The position numbers and the translations under genes are program-made. The notes under the pieces were generated by a model. That model did not search any database and was not told the DNA's origin. It saw only the letters and a program-made list of their open reading frames with translations. Of a DNA stretch of 64,000 bases, positions 23,140-31,447 are shown in pieces. Location of the stretch: the NCBI GenBank assembly GCA_016713735.1, contig JADJOP010000001.1:525090-589089 (forward strand), read 5' to 3'. Positions within the stretch are counted from its first letter, which is position 1; each line of letters starts with the position of its first letter. Source of the DNA: Bryobacterales bacterium. Lineage in GTDB: Bacteria > Acidobacteriota > Terriglobia > Bryobacterales > Bryobacteraceae.

Positions 23140-24453
23140 ATGATTTCTCGGCGCGTAGTGCCAGCCGCCTGGTGCCTTCCCGTGGTTGCGGGGATGTTGA
23201 CAGGACTGGCGTTCGGACAGGAACCTCAAGAGGTTGAGGAGGAGGAGGTTCTGTTGCGGCGACGGGGGTCGCTCACGTGGCTGAAGCTGGGGGGGCGAGT
23301 GGCGGGGACGGATGGAGGCGCTGCGGAACGGCGACTTCGTGGGTGGGCATGCTCATGAGTACTGGCTGAACCGGCTGAGGCTGGGGGTGGAGGTGGAGCC
23401 GCGGAACTGGTTGCGGGTGCGTGTGGAGGGAATTGATGCGCGGCTGGCGGGGAACCTGTGTCCTGGAGAGGTGGATTCGTCTACGAACGCGACCGAGTTG
23501 TATCAGGCGTATGTGGAGGCGGGGGGAGAGGGCCAGCGGGCGCGGTTGCGGGTGGGTCGAATGGAGATGGCCTTTGGGGATGAGCGGCTGATCGGGTCGG
23601 ACCGCAAGCTGAGTCCGTATGGGCAGGTGTTTGCGGGCGCGGCGGGCGGAGTGCGGTGGGGATCGACGTATTGGGATGTCTTTGCGCTGCGGTTGATGGC
23701 GCCCGACGCGTGGCACCTGGACCGGCGGGACCGGCGGAGCAAACTGCAGGGCGTGTATGGCTCGATTCCGTGGGAGGGGCTGGTGGTGGAGCCCTACCTG
23801 ATTGTGAAGGACGTTCCGTGGGAGGCGGGACCGGGGGGGCACCAGGTGTACACGGTGGGGGCAAGGAGTGCGGGTCCGGTGGCGCCGCGGGTGAGCTACA
23901 ACGCGGAGGCGGCGTGGCAGGGGGGGCATCGCGGGACGGACCACATCGGGGCCAAGGCGCTGCATGCGGAGTTGGGATGGCAGACGGGGAGAGGCGGCGG
24001 GACCCGGCGCTGAGCGTGGAGTATAACTATGGCTCTGGGGACACGAATCCGGGCGATGGGCGGCATGGGTCGTTTGACGATTTGTATCCGGCCGGATTCA
24101 ACCGGTTTGGAATGGCGGACGCGTTTGCGTGGATCAACATTCACAATGCGATGGCGGTGGGGGAGTGGACGTTGAGCCGGAAGTGGCAGGTGGCGGGGGG
24201 GTACCGTTCGACATGGGTGGCGCACCGCGCTGACGCGCTGTATTTCGACTCGGTGAGTTACCTGTGCGTGAACCCGGGGGCGAGGAGCTCGCATGTAGGG
24301 CAAGAGGTGTTTGTCGGGGGCAACTGGCGGTTACCGGGGGAGTTCCGGTTGGGGTTTGGGTACTCGCATTTCCGGCGCGGGGCGTATTTGAAGAGCGTGC
24401 CTGGGGTGCGGGGGATGAGCACGCCGTTTGTGTCGCTGGAGACGCGGTTTTAG
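23140..24453 (+). pseudogene. Alginate-export-type outer-membrane porin, two frame breaks
   Basis: The signal peptide (MISRRVVPAAWCLPVVAGML) and SLTWLKLGGRV are in one frame. The barrel continues in a second frame from about 23300 (EALRNGDFVGGHAHEYWLNR), and from about 24000 in the third (DPALSVEYNYGSGDTNPGDG) to the final aromatic residue (PFVSLETRF). The parts join into a single porin of about 437 residues of the alginate export family. The first break is at or near a run of seven G (23289-23295), the second in a G-rich stretch near 23985-24003. The total length stays a multiple of three. Either two sequence errors or a pseudogene. Confidence 0.7.
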
Positions 24454-24538
24454 GGGGGGGCGCCGCCGGGGCGGTTGAGGATGTGGAGGAAGGTATTGTG
24501 GCCTCGCTTGGCGTGGCGGAATGTCGCCTGCGACCGGT

Positions 24539-24880
24539 ATGAATCCGCGAGATAATGAAACCGTGCCCCTAGTTCCCAGTGGCTACGTACACCAGACACG
24601 CATCACGGAAGGCGTCGAGAAGGCAAGCGCCGCGCTTGCGACCGACGTGGTGCGAATCCGTTACGAACTGGGGGAGAACTGGACGGGGGAAGATGCAGTG
24701 TTCTTTCGGGTACTACTGAGGAACACAGCTAGCCAGCGTCCGAAGCTCCGAGAAGTTGCCAGACGTGTCTCAGCGACCGTCCTCAGGGAGGTTCGCCCCC
24801 AAGAGTTGGGGCTGCAGGCTTACTTCAGTTTTCGCAGCGAAGCCGAGCAGGATGCGCTCAAGGAAGAGGCCTGGGCCTGA
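24539..24880 (+). CDS. Small partner protein of a HEPN module
   Basis: 113 residues from the ATG at 24539 (MNPRDNETVPLVPSG). The sequence around ATDVVRIRYELGENWTGEDA and LGLQAYFSFRSEAEQDALKE is distinctive. I have seen similar small proteins encoded next to HEPN-domain proteins, but recall no formal family name. It ends 6 bases before the HEPN gene, so the two are co-transcribed. By analogy with other HEPN pairs it may be the antitoxin, although it does not look like the usual minimal nucleotidyltransferase. Confidence 0.65.
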   Translation: MNPRDNETVPLVPSGYVHQTRITEGVEKASAALATDVVRIRYELGENWTGEDAVFFRVLLRNTASQRPKLREVARRVSATVLREVRPQELGLQAYFSFRSEAEQDALKEEAWA

Positions 24881-24886
24881 GACAAC

Positions 24887-25393
24887 ATGGCGTACCCCGA
24901 AGACTTGCTCGAGCAAGCTCAACATCTCGCGCAGCGTGAGCCCAAGCGTCCCAGGCAAGCTAGCCTCCGCCGCGCGGTTTCCAGCGCCTACTATGCGCTA
25001 TTTCATCTTCTGATCTCCGAGACGGTGCGGAACTGGAAGAGGCCCGCCGAGAGGTTTGCACTTGCCCGCATGTTTGAACACGCCACAATGGAGAGAGTCT
25101 GCAAAAAGAAAAGGGACGAACTTCGAGCGTATTTCAACAGTACTCCGCCACCGCCGCCGGGAGAGGAGTACGACCGGAATCGCCATCTCCTGATGGTGAC
25201 GGAGTCGTTCGTGGATATGCTTCAGCACCGCCACTCGGCCGACTATGACGGAGCGAAGAGGTGGAGCCGAGTTGAGGTTTCCGAGCGCATTGATGCTGTG
25301 GGGGAGGCGTTCTCCAGTTGGAGGGCGATCCGAGATCACCACGATGCGCAGAACTTCCTGGTCACCCTTCTGCTCAAGGACCGCAAACCATGA
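24887..25393 (+). CDS. HEPN-domain protein, probable toxin of a two-gene module
   Basis: 168 all-helical residues. LRRAVSSAYYALFHLLISET is the typical first-helix phrase of HEPN proteins. Near the end, RAIRDHHDA holds an Arg-x4-His motif like the RNase motif of active HEPN toxins. It is encoded 6 bases after its small partner. Base use is less GC-rich than in the neighbouring gsp genes, which fits transfer. A hairpin follows the stop. Confidence 0.75.
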   Translation: MAYPEDLLEQAQHLAQREPKRPRQASLRRAVSSAYYALFHLLISETVRNWKRPAERFALARMFEHATMERVCKKKRDELRAYFNSTPPPPPGEEYDRNRHLLMVTESFVDMLQHRHSADYDGAKRWSRVEVSERIDAVGEAFSSWRAIRDHHDAQNFLVTLLLKDRKP

Positions 25394-25395
25394 TC

Positions 25396-25416
25396 GGCCC
25401 CTTCCGATGCGGGGCC
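25396..25416 (+). terminator. Possible terminator after the HEPN gene
   Basis: Hairpin ggcccc-9 bases-ggggcc followed by atatttgccttt. The stem is short, so confidence is modest. Confidence 0.4.
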
Positions 25417-25541
25417 ATATTTGCCTTTCCCAGAACGAGATAGGGTCTGGTTAGTTCTCGGTCATCTCCGTCACAGCGTTTCTGACGAACGGCAGGTTGC
25501 GAAGGGCTCACTCCGATAGCGCCGGTGGGCGGCGGACGGAA

Positions 25542-27179
25542 TTAGATCTCCTGGGTGACGCGGAGGACTTCGTCCACCGTCGTGGTGCCGTTGGCGATTT
25601 TTGCCCAGCCGTCTTCGCGGAGGATGGTCATGCCTTCGCGGCGGGCGATGGCGGTGAGGAGGCCGGCGTCTTCGTTTTTCATGATGGAGCGGCGGAGTTC
25701 GTCGCTCAACTGCATCATTTCGAAGATACCGACGCGGCCTTTGTAGCCGGTGCCGAAGCAGTGTTCGCAACCAGCGCCGCGGTAGGTTTCGATCAGTTCG
25801 CCGAGGGGGGTCATCTTCAGACCGTCGGTGATGCGGCACTGGGGGCAGATGACGCGGACGAGGCGCTGGGCGAGGACGGCGACGACGGAGGAGGTGATGA
25901 GGTAATTCTCAACGCCCATGTCGGTGAGGCGGGTGATGGCGCTGGGGGCGTCGTTGGTGTGGAGGGTGGAGAAGACGAGGTGGCCGGTGAGGGCGGCGCG
26001 GATGGCGATGTCGGCGGTTTCGCGGTCGCGGATTTCGCCGACCATGATGACGTCCGGATCTTGTCGAACAATGTGGCGGAGTCCGGCGGCGAAGGTGAGG
26101 CCGATTTGCGGATTGACGTGGATCTGGTTGATGCCGTCCATCTGGTATTCGACGGGGTCTTCGATGGTGATGATCTTGCGGTCAGAGAGGTTGATGCGCT
26201 TGAGGGCGGAGTAAAGGGTGGTGGATTTGCCGGAGCCGGTGGGTCCGGTGACGAGGAAGATGCCGTGGGGGAGGCCGGTGAAGTGGGTCATGCGGCCGAG
26301 CATCCAATCGGTGAAGCCGAGCTTTTGGAGGTCGTAGAAGTCGCCGGCGGAACGGTCGAGGAGGCGCATGACGACGCTTTCGCCGTAGAGGGTGGGGAGC
26401 GTGGAGACGCGGAGGTCGACTTCGCGGCCGAGGGTGCGGATTTTGATGCGGCCGTCCTGGGGGAGGCGGCGTTCGGCGATGTTGAGCTTGGCCATCAGCT
26501 TGACGCGGGAGATGATGGCGGCCTTGAGTTCGCGCTGCGGGGCTTCCTGCGGGTGGAGGATGCCGTCGATGCGGAAGCGGACGCGGAAGTCCTTTTCAAA
26601 GGGCTCGATGTGGATGTCACTGGCGCGCTTTTCGACGGCGGAGGCGACCATGGCGTTGACGAGGCGGATGACGGGCGCTTCGGAGGCCATGTCGCGGAGG
26701 TGTTCGAGGTCTTCGTTGGCGTCGGCGTCTTCGAAGCCGACCAGATCGGAGGTTTTCTGCTGGCCGTAGTGACGGTCGATCTGGTCGAGGATTTCGCCTT
26801 CGGCGGCGAGGGCTTGTTTGACGCGGAGCCCGGTGACCTGGCGGACGGTGGCGAGGGTTTCAAAGTCGAGCGGGTCGGCCATGGCGAGGAGGAGGGTGGA
26901 GTCCTCGAAGGCGGCCGGGACGCATTTGAACTGGCGGAGAAAACGCGGGGTGAGTTTTTCGAGTTCGGGGGCGGCGGGGGGCGGTCCGTCGATGGTGAGC
27001 AGCGGGAGCGACCACTGGGCGGAGAGGGCGGCGAGGACGTCGCGCTGGGCGATGAAGCCGAGGTCGATGAGGATTTTGCCGACCTTATCGGCGGGGCGCT
27101 CCTTTTGGATGCCGAGGGCCTGTTCGAGTTCGTCGGGGGTGATGAGCTTGCGCTCAATGAGCATTTCGCCGAGGCGCAC
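25542..27179 (-). CDS. gspE: GspE T2SS ATPase
   Basis: 545 residues from a GTG at 27179. The N-terminal N1E-type domain (about 1-140) binds GspL. The ATPase domain has Walker A GPTGSGKST (312-320), the Asp box IEDPVE (339-344), Walker B DPDVIMVGE (374-382) and His box LHTND (406-410). Two Cys pairs (C445/C448 and C471/C474) form the zinc site typical of GspE. It powers pseudopilus growth. Normally gspE lies next to gspF; here they are about 16.8 kb apart. It is the last gene of a four-gene operon led by an ECF sigma factor. Confidence 0.95.
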   Translation of the reverse strand: MRLGEMLIERKLITPDELEQALGIQKERPADKVGKILIDLGFIAQRDVLAALSAQWSLPLLTIDGPPPAAPELEKLTPRFLRQFKCVPAAFEDSTLLLAMADPLDFETLATVRQVTGLRVKQALAAEGEILDQIDRHYGQQKTSDLVGFEDADANEDLEHLRDMASEAPVIRLVNAMVASAVEKRASDIHIEPFEKDFRVRFRIDGILHPQEAPQRELKAAIISRVKLMAKLNIAERRLPQDGRIKIRTLGREVDLRVSTLPTLYGESVVMRLLDRSAGDFYDLQKLGFTDWMLGRMTHFTGLPHGIFLVTGPTGSGKSTTLYSALKRINLSDRKIITIEDPVEYQMDGINQIHVNPQIGLTFAAGLRHIVRQDPDVIMVGEIRDRETADIAIRAALTGHLVFSTLHTNDAPSAITRLTDMGVENYLITSSVVAVLAQRLVRVICPQCRITDGLKMTPLGELIETYRGAGCEHCFGTGYKGRVGIFEMMQLSDELRRSIMKNEDAGLLTAIARREGMTILREDGWAKIANGTTTVDEVLRVTQEI

Positions 27180-27184
27180 GGGGA

Positions 27185-27730
27185 TCAGAACTCCCGGACC
27201 TGGATGGCGGTGGCGAGCGAGTCGGCCGAGAGGCGTCCGGCTTCGAAATCGACGAGCGATTTACGCGGGGCCTGCATGACGATTTGCGACGGGAGGCCCT
27301 TGGTGTCTTCGTAGGCGTGGTAGAAGAGCGAGATGCCGACGACGATTTGCTGTTCGGGGGGGACCTGTTTGAGGGCGGTGCCGGAGGAGACCATCATGTC
27401 GCGCATGAGGCGCTTCAACTCGGGCACGCGGTCGAGCTTGCGCTGGCGGAGGCGGGTGAGTTCCTCGGGGCTGAACTTGGGGCGGAAGGGTGTGGCGCCG
27501 GAGCTGATGATGAGGTTGACCTCGGTGGTGAAGATGGCGCCGTAGTCGTCGAGGTAGACGCCGCGGGTGAAGCCGATCAAGTCCATGGGCTGGTCGGGGT
27601 TGTAGTTGACGATGCGGCGGTCAAAGGACTTGCCGAGGTTGTTCAACTCGCTGTAGGAAACGCGGGTGGCGGCGCCGAGGGCGAGGGTGGCGGCGGCGAG
27701 GAGGAGGGTGCGGCGAAGGGTGGCGATCAT
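27185..27730 (-). CDS. Secreted protein of the sigma/gspE operon
   Basis: 181 residues with a signal peptide (MIATLRRTLLLAAATLALGA). The body includes MDLIGFTRGVYLDDYGAIFT and KFSPEELTRLRQRKLDRVPE. I do not recognise the family. It overlaps the gene upstream by 4 bases and ends 5 bases before gspE, so it is translated with them. Probably periplasmic. Confidence 0.7.
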   Translation of the reverse strand: MIATLRRTLLLAAATLALGAATRVSYSELNNLGKSFDRRIVNYNPDQPMDLIGFTRGVYLDDYGAIFTTEVNLIISSGATPFRPKFSPEELTRLRQRKLDRVPELKRLMRDMMVSSGTALKQVPPEQQIVVGISLFYHAYEDTKGLPSQIVMQAPRKSLVDFEAGRLSADSLATAIQVREF

Positions 27731-28239
27731 TGTCCGGCTCCGAGGTCGTTGCTGGCGCGCATGTAGGTGTTCAACTTACGAAGCATCATCTGGTTGCTGG
27801 CGTCCATGGCGGCCATGTCCTGGCGGTGTTCGATGAGGAGGCGCTCTTCGGCGGCCTTCACCAGTTGCGTGGTGCGGGCCTGGTAGCGCTGTTCGAGGTC
27901 GGCGGTGGCGCGGGCGACGGCCGCCTGGACGAGGGCGTCGACGTTGGGGTCGGGCGCGGAAGCCTGTTGCACGGCGGGCGGCGTGGTGGTTTGGACGATG
28001 GTGGCCGGACGGGTGGCGGCGTGGAAGAGGATGGCGCCGCTGAGGAGGGCGGCCGAGGCGAAGCCCCATTTGGGCGCGGCCCAGAGGCGCTGCCACCAGG
28101 TGGGTTCGAAGACCTTATCGGAGACGAAGGCGATGCGGCGGGGCGGCTCTTCGTAGGGGAGCGCGCGCAGGGCGGCGATGGTGGCGGCGGCGCGCGGGTC
28201 CTGGCTGTAGGTTTGAAATTCCGAATCGTGTTCCGTCAT
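27727..28239 (-). CDS. Single-pass membrane protein, possible anti-sigma factor
   Basis: 170 residues: an N-terminal cytoplasmic part of about 60 residues, one membrane segment (about 62-80, GFASAALLSGAILFHAA), a Thr/Pro/Gln-rich stretch and a C-terminal coiled coil (ATADLEQRYQARTTQLVKAA). The place directly behind an ECF sigma gene and the topology fit an anti-sigma factor. No zinc-binding His-x3-Cys-x2-Cys motif is present, so this is an inference from context only. Confidence 0.6.
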   Translation of the reverse strand: MTEHDSEFQTYSQDPRAAATIAALRALPYEEPPRRIAFVSDKVFEPTWWQRLWAAPKWGFASAALLSGAILFHAATRPATIVQTTTPPAVQQASAPDPNVDALVQAAVARATADLEQRYQARTTQLVKAAEERLLIEHRQDMAAMDASNQMMLRKLNTYMRASNDLGAGQ

Positions 28240-28287
28240 GGGTCCCTCCCACGGGCCCGTCCGCGTGGGGCGGCGGGCGAGTTTGCT

Positions 28288-28836
28288 TTACCCGGCCGGC
28301 TTTTCGGCGACCGGGGCGAGCGATTCCTTGAGCAGATCGAGGGCGGTGTAGAGCCGCGACTTCACCGTTGAGACGGGGCAGCCGAGAATCTCGGACATCT
28401 CCTCGAACTTGAATCCTTCATAGATCTTGAGGACCACGGCTTCGCGCTGTTCGCTGGTGAGGCGGTCAAGCGCGGCGGCCACGGCGAGCGAGGTCTCCAC
28501 GGGGAGCATTCCCCGCCCCGGATGCGGGGAGCCGGGCTCAGTCAGCTCCTCCGAATCGGGGCGATTCCTGCGCAACAAGGAGAAGGATTCGTTATGCGCA
28601 ATGCGAAACAGCCAGGGGGCGAAACGCGCGTCGTCGTCGAGCTTTCTGAGGTTCTGGTAGGCCTTCAGAAAGACATCCTGGGCGAGGTCGAGCGAGTCTT
28701 CGCGGTGGCGGACCAGCTTCAGGATGTAGTTGTAGACGCGTTTCTCCCATCGCGACACCAATTGGTTATAGGCGTCGACGTTGCCCTGGCGAGCCTTGGC
28801 CACCAGGTCCCGGTCTTCGATCTCGCGAAAGATCAA
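28288..28836 (-). CDS. ECF (RpoE-type) RNA polymerase sigma factor
   Basis: 182 residues from a TTG at 28836 (IFREIEDRDLVAKARQGNVD). Region 2 has HREDSLDLAQDVFLKAYQNL and FAPWLFRIAHNESFSLLRR; region 4 has LDRLTSEQREAVVLKIYEGF and a helix-turn-helix FEEMSEILGCPVSTVKSRLY. It leads the operon with the membrane protein, the secreted protein and gspE. Its promoter shares two sequence blocks with that of gspF, so it probably controls itself and both parts of the T2SS locus. Confidence 0.92.
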   Translation of the reverse strand: MIFREIEDRDLVAKARQGNVDAYNQLVSRWEKRVYNYILKLVRHREDSLDLAQDVFLKAYQNLRKLDDDARFAPWLFRIAHNESFSLLRRNRPDSEELTEPGSPHPGRGMLPVETSLAVAAALDRLTSEQREAVVLKIYEGFKFEEMSEILGCPVSTVKSRLYTALDLLKESLAPVAEKPAG

Positions 28837-28858
28837 TCGGTATCTCCGGCCGTCATTT

Positions 28859-28888
28859 GGAGAGACGCGCCGCCTGGGGAAAAAGACG
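28859..28888 (-). promoter_or_regulatory. Likely promoter of the ECF sigma/gspE operon
   Basis: Minus strand: CGTCTTTTTCCCC (28888-28876), 8 bases, CGTCTCTCC (28867-28859), 23 bases before the start codon. It matches the arrangement before gspF (8789-8820), and the first block is identical over 13 bases. Confidence 0.5.
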
Positions 28889-28934
28889 AAGGGCGGCTTA
28901 AAAACAGTGTACGGCGGATCTTCGCCGGGGCGGG

Positions 28935-29147
28935 GTGGACGATAATAAAAGTGTGGAGCTAGCGGTCAGAAGATTCAAAAACCACGAGGAAGCCGACCAG
29001 GCCGATCGGGAGTACTATCGGAATCTGACTCCACGGCAGCGGTTGGACATCTTCCTTGCGCTGCTCGACACAACATGGCCAGGTGCATATGTCGCTCCGG
29101 AAAGACTGGAGAGAGTTTATCGGGTTGTTAAACGCGAACCGCGTTGA
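28935..29147 (+). CDS. Small partner protein of nucleotidyltransferase module 2
   Basis: 70 residues (MDDNKSVELAVRRFKNHEEA at the start). The part YYRNLTPRQRLDIFLALLDT resembles the small protein at 11421-11678, which also precedes a nucleotidyltransferase gene. The stop lies inside the next gene, with an overlap of 59 bases if that gene starts at 29089. No named family is known to me. Confidence 0.65.
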   Translation: MDDNKSVELAVRRFKNHEEADQADREYYRNLTPRQRLDIFLALLDTTWPGAYVAPERLERVYRVVKREPR

Positions 29148-29535
29148 CTATGTGCTCGTGGGTGCGTTGGCGTTTGCCTACCACGCCGTTCCCCGATATA
29201 CGGGCGACCTGGATGTCCTGATTCGCATATCGGAAGAGAACCTGGAGAGACTGCTCGATGCTCTGCGAAGCTTCGGTTTTGCTTCGTTGGGCGTGACGCC
29301 GTCGGATTTCAGGGAACCGGGAGCGGTCATCCAGTTGGGCTATCAACCGAATCGTATCGATCTGCTCACTGAGATTTCCGGGGTGGACTTCGATGAGGCT
29401 TGGTCGACCGCGGAGGTAGCCGAGTTGGAAGGGCTCCCCGTGCGGGTGCTGGGCCGAGAGTGTTTGCTCAAGAACAAGCGTGCCGTGGGCCGACCGAAGG
29501 ACCTCCTGGACATTCAAATCCTCGAAGAGCAGTGA
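29089..29535 (+). CDS. MNT-type nucleotidyltransferase (module 2, gene 2)
   Basis: 148 residues from the ATG at 29089 (29056 is possible). VDYVLVGALAFAYHAVPRYT followed by GDLDVLIRI is the nucleotidyltransferase core with Asp-x-Asp. The usual Gly-Ser of the first motif is Gly-Ala here, seen in some MNT-type members. The end RPKDLLDIQILEEQ is typical of this group. It differs clearly from the module 1 enzyme (10855-11424), so the two modules are relatives and not a recent duplication. It lies just before rtcB, with 5 bases between. Confidence 0.75.
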   Translation: MSLRKDWREFIGLLNANRVDYVLVGALAFAYHAVPRYTGDLDVLIRISEENLERLLDALRSFGFASLGVTPSDFREPGAVIQLGYQPNRIDLLTEISGVDFDEAWSTAEVAELEGLPVRVLGRECLLKNKRAVGRPKDLLDIQILEEQ

Positions 29536-29540
29536 GCCGG

Positions 29541-30721
29541 ATGAAACTCATCGACAACATTCCGGTGTGGGGGTCGCCGGTGGAGTCGGCGAGTCGGCGT
29601 TGGCGCAGATTCGGAATTGCGCGCGGACGGCGGACCGGGCGGCGTTGATGGCGGATCATCACAAGGGCTATGCGGTGCCGATTGGGGGCGTGGTGGCGTA
29701 CCGGGACCGGATTTCGCCGTCGGGGGTGGGGTTCGACATTGGGTGCGGGAATAAGGCGGTGTTGACGGATGCGCGGTTTGAGGATGTGCGGCGGGAGATG
29801 GGGCGGATCATGGACGAGGTGTTCACGGCCATCTCGTTTGGCATCGGGCAGAAGAACAGTGAGCGCGTCGACGATGCGCTGTTCGACGACGACGCCTGGA
29901 AGCTGAAGGCGATTCGCGATTTGAAGCCGATGGCGCGGGAGCAGTTGGGGACGGTGGGCGGCGGGAATCACTACGTCGATCTGTTTGCCGATGAGAGCGA
30001 GCGGGTGTGGATTGGGGTGCACTTCGGTTCGCGCGGGTTTGGCCACAAGACGGCGACGAGCTTTCTGCACGCCGCCGGGGCGAAGGATGGGATGGATGTG
30101 GACCCGTGCGTGATTCCGGCGAAGGGGGATTTGGGAGCGGATTATCTGGAATCGATGAAGCTGGCGGGGCGGTATGCGTATGCGGGGCGGAACTGGGTGT
30201 GCGCGCGGGTGCTGCGGATTCTGGGGGCGCGGGCGTTGGAGGAGGTGCACAACCACCACAACTACGCCTGGCGCGAGGAACATGGCGGGGAGAAGATGTG
30301 GGTGGTGAGGAAGGGCGCGACGCCGGCGTTTCCGGGGCAGCGGGGGTTTGTGGGCGGGTCGATGGGCGACATCAGCGTGATCATTGAAGGCGTGGAGAGC
30401 AAGGATTCGGCGGCGTCGCTCTATTCGACGATTCACGGGGCGGGGCGGGTGATGGGGCGGCTGGAGGCCAAGGGCGTGCGCGACCGCAAGACGGGGGCGT
30501 GGAAGCGCAAGGGGCGCGTGTCGCGGCATGCCATGATGGAGTGGGTGAACGAGCAGGGCGTGGAGTTGCGCGGCGGGGATGTGGATGAGTCGCCGCACTG
30601 CTACAAGCGGCTGCCGGAGGTGGTGAAGGCGCACGAGGGCACGATCCGCGTGTTGCACACGCTGCGGCCGCTGGGCGTGGCGATGGCTCCGGCGGGCGAG
30701 TTTGACCCCTATAAGGATTGA
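29541..30721 (+). CDS. rtcB: RtcB RNA-splicing ligase, disrupted by an 8-base tandem duplication
   Basis: RtcB joins RNA 2',3'-cyclic phosphate or 3'-phosphate ends to 5'-OH ends. The motifs are all visible: DHHKGYAVPIGG, FDIGCGNKAV, GTVGGGNHYVDL, HFGSRGFGHKT, VHNHHNYAWRE, and IHGAGRVMGR, whose His carries GMP. The start MKLIDNIPVWGSPVE is in a different frame from the rest. The cause is the tandem agtcggcg at 29584-29591 and 29592-29599; taking out one copy gives a continuous 390-residue protein. A shorter product from the ATG at 29648 would begin at MADHHKGY and lack about 30 residues. Confidence 0.88.
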
Positions 30722-30727
30722 GGCACG

Positions 30728-31447
30728 TTGAGTTCTACGACTGAGCAGAAGAGTTGGATCTGGCCTGACCCGAAGACGAAGGAAGAGGCGATCGCGATTT
30801 CGCGGCGGGGGGTGTGGGGGCTGGGGATTATTGGCCTGTTGACGCTCATCGGCGGGGCTCCGCCGCAATCGCTGCTGGTGGGCGGGGCGTTTTTGCTGCT
30901 GGCGTTGGGGATCAGGCTGGGTCATGCGACGGCGGCGGCGGCGGGGATGCTGGTGGCGGTGTCGCCGATCATCATGCTGCTGCTGAACCGGGGTCCGAAC
31001 TGGGCGACTTATTTGCTGAGCGGGCTGGTGCAGTGCATGATGATCGCCTATTTTCCGTTTGTGAGTTTTCGCGCGCTGCGGATGGCCGAGCAGTTTCGCG
31101 ATGAGGCGGGCGAGAAGCGGCGCACGTCGCTTGCGCCGGGGTTGCTGCTGTGGATTCCGTTGAGCGTGGCGGTGCTGGGGTTCTTTGTGTTTGTGAGCGG
31201 GAACCTGTACCTGATGCCGGAGGATGTGCCGGCGCGGGGGATTCTGGCGGGAGATTTGGTATTGCTGGAGCCGAGCGATGCCGAGGCGCCGAAGGACGAA
31301 GCGGCGCGGCGGGCGGCGGTGGCGCAGCGGGCGCGGCGGATTGTGTGGTCGTTTGAGGTGACGCCGGAGCAGTTGAAGACGGGGCAGTTCGGCAACATCG
31401 TGATGTACACGCGGGCGCGGTGGGAGCGGATGTTGCGGCGGCTTTAG
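30728..31447 (+). CDS. Polytopic membrane protein of unknown function
   Basis: 239 residues from a TTG at 30728, 6 bases after rtcB. About five membrane segments (for example GVWGLGIIGLLTLIGG, SLLVGGAFLLLALGIRLG, AAAAGMLVAVSPIIMLLL, and LAPGLLLWIPLSVAVLGFFV), then a C-terminal soluble part (GILAGDLVLLEPSDAEAPKD). I recognise no family; the last part faintly recalls the signal peptidase fold but lacks its catalytic motifs. Confidence 0.65.
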   Translation: MSSTTEQKSWIWPDPKTKEEAIAISRRGVWGLGIIGLLTLIGGAPPQSLLVGGAFLLLALGIRLGHATAAAAGMLVAVSPIIMLLLNRGPNWATYLLSGLVQCMMIAYFPFVSFRALRMAEQFRDEAGEKRRTSLAPGLLLWIPLSVAVLGFFVFVSGNLYLMPEDVPARGILAGDLVLLEPSDAEAPKDEAARRAAVAQRARRIVWSFEVTPEQLKTGQFGNIVMYTRARWERMLRRL

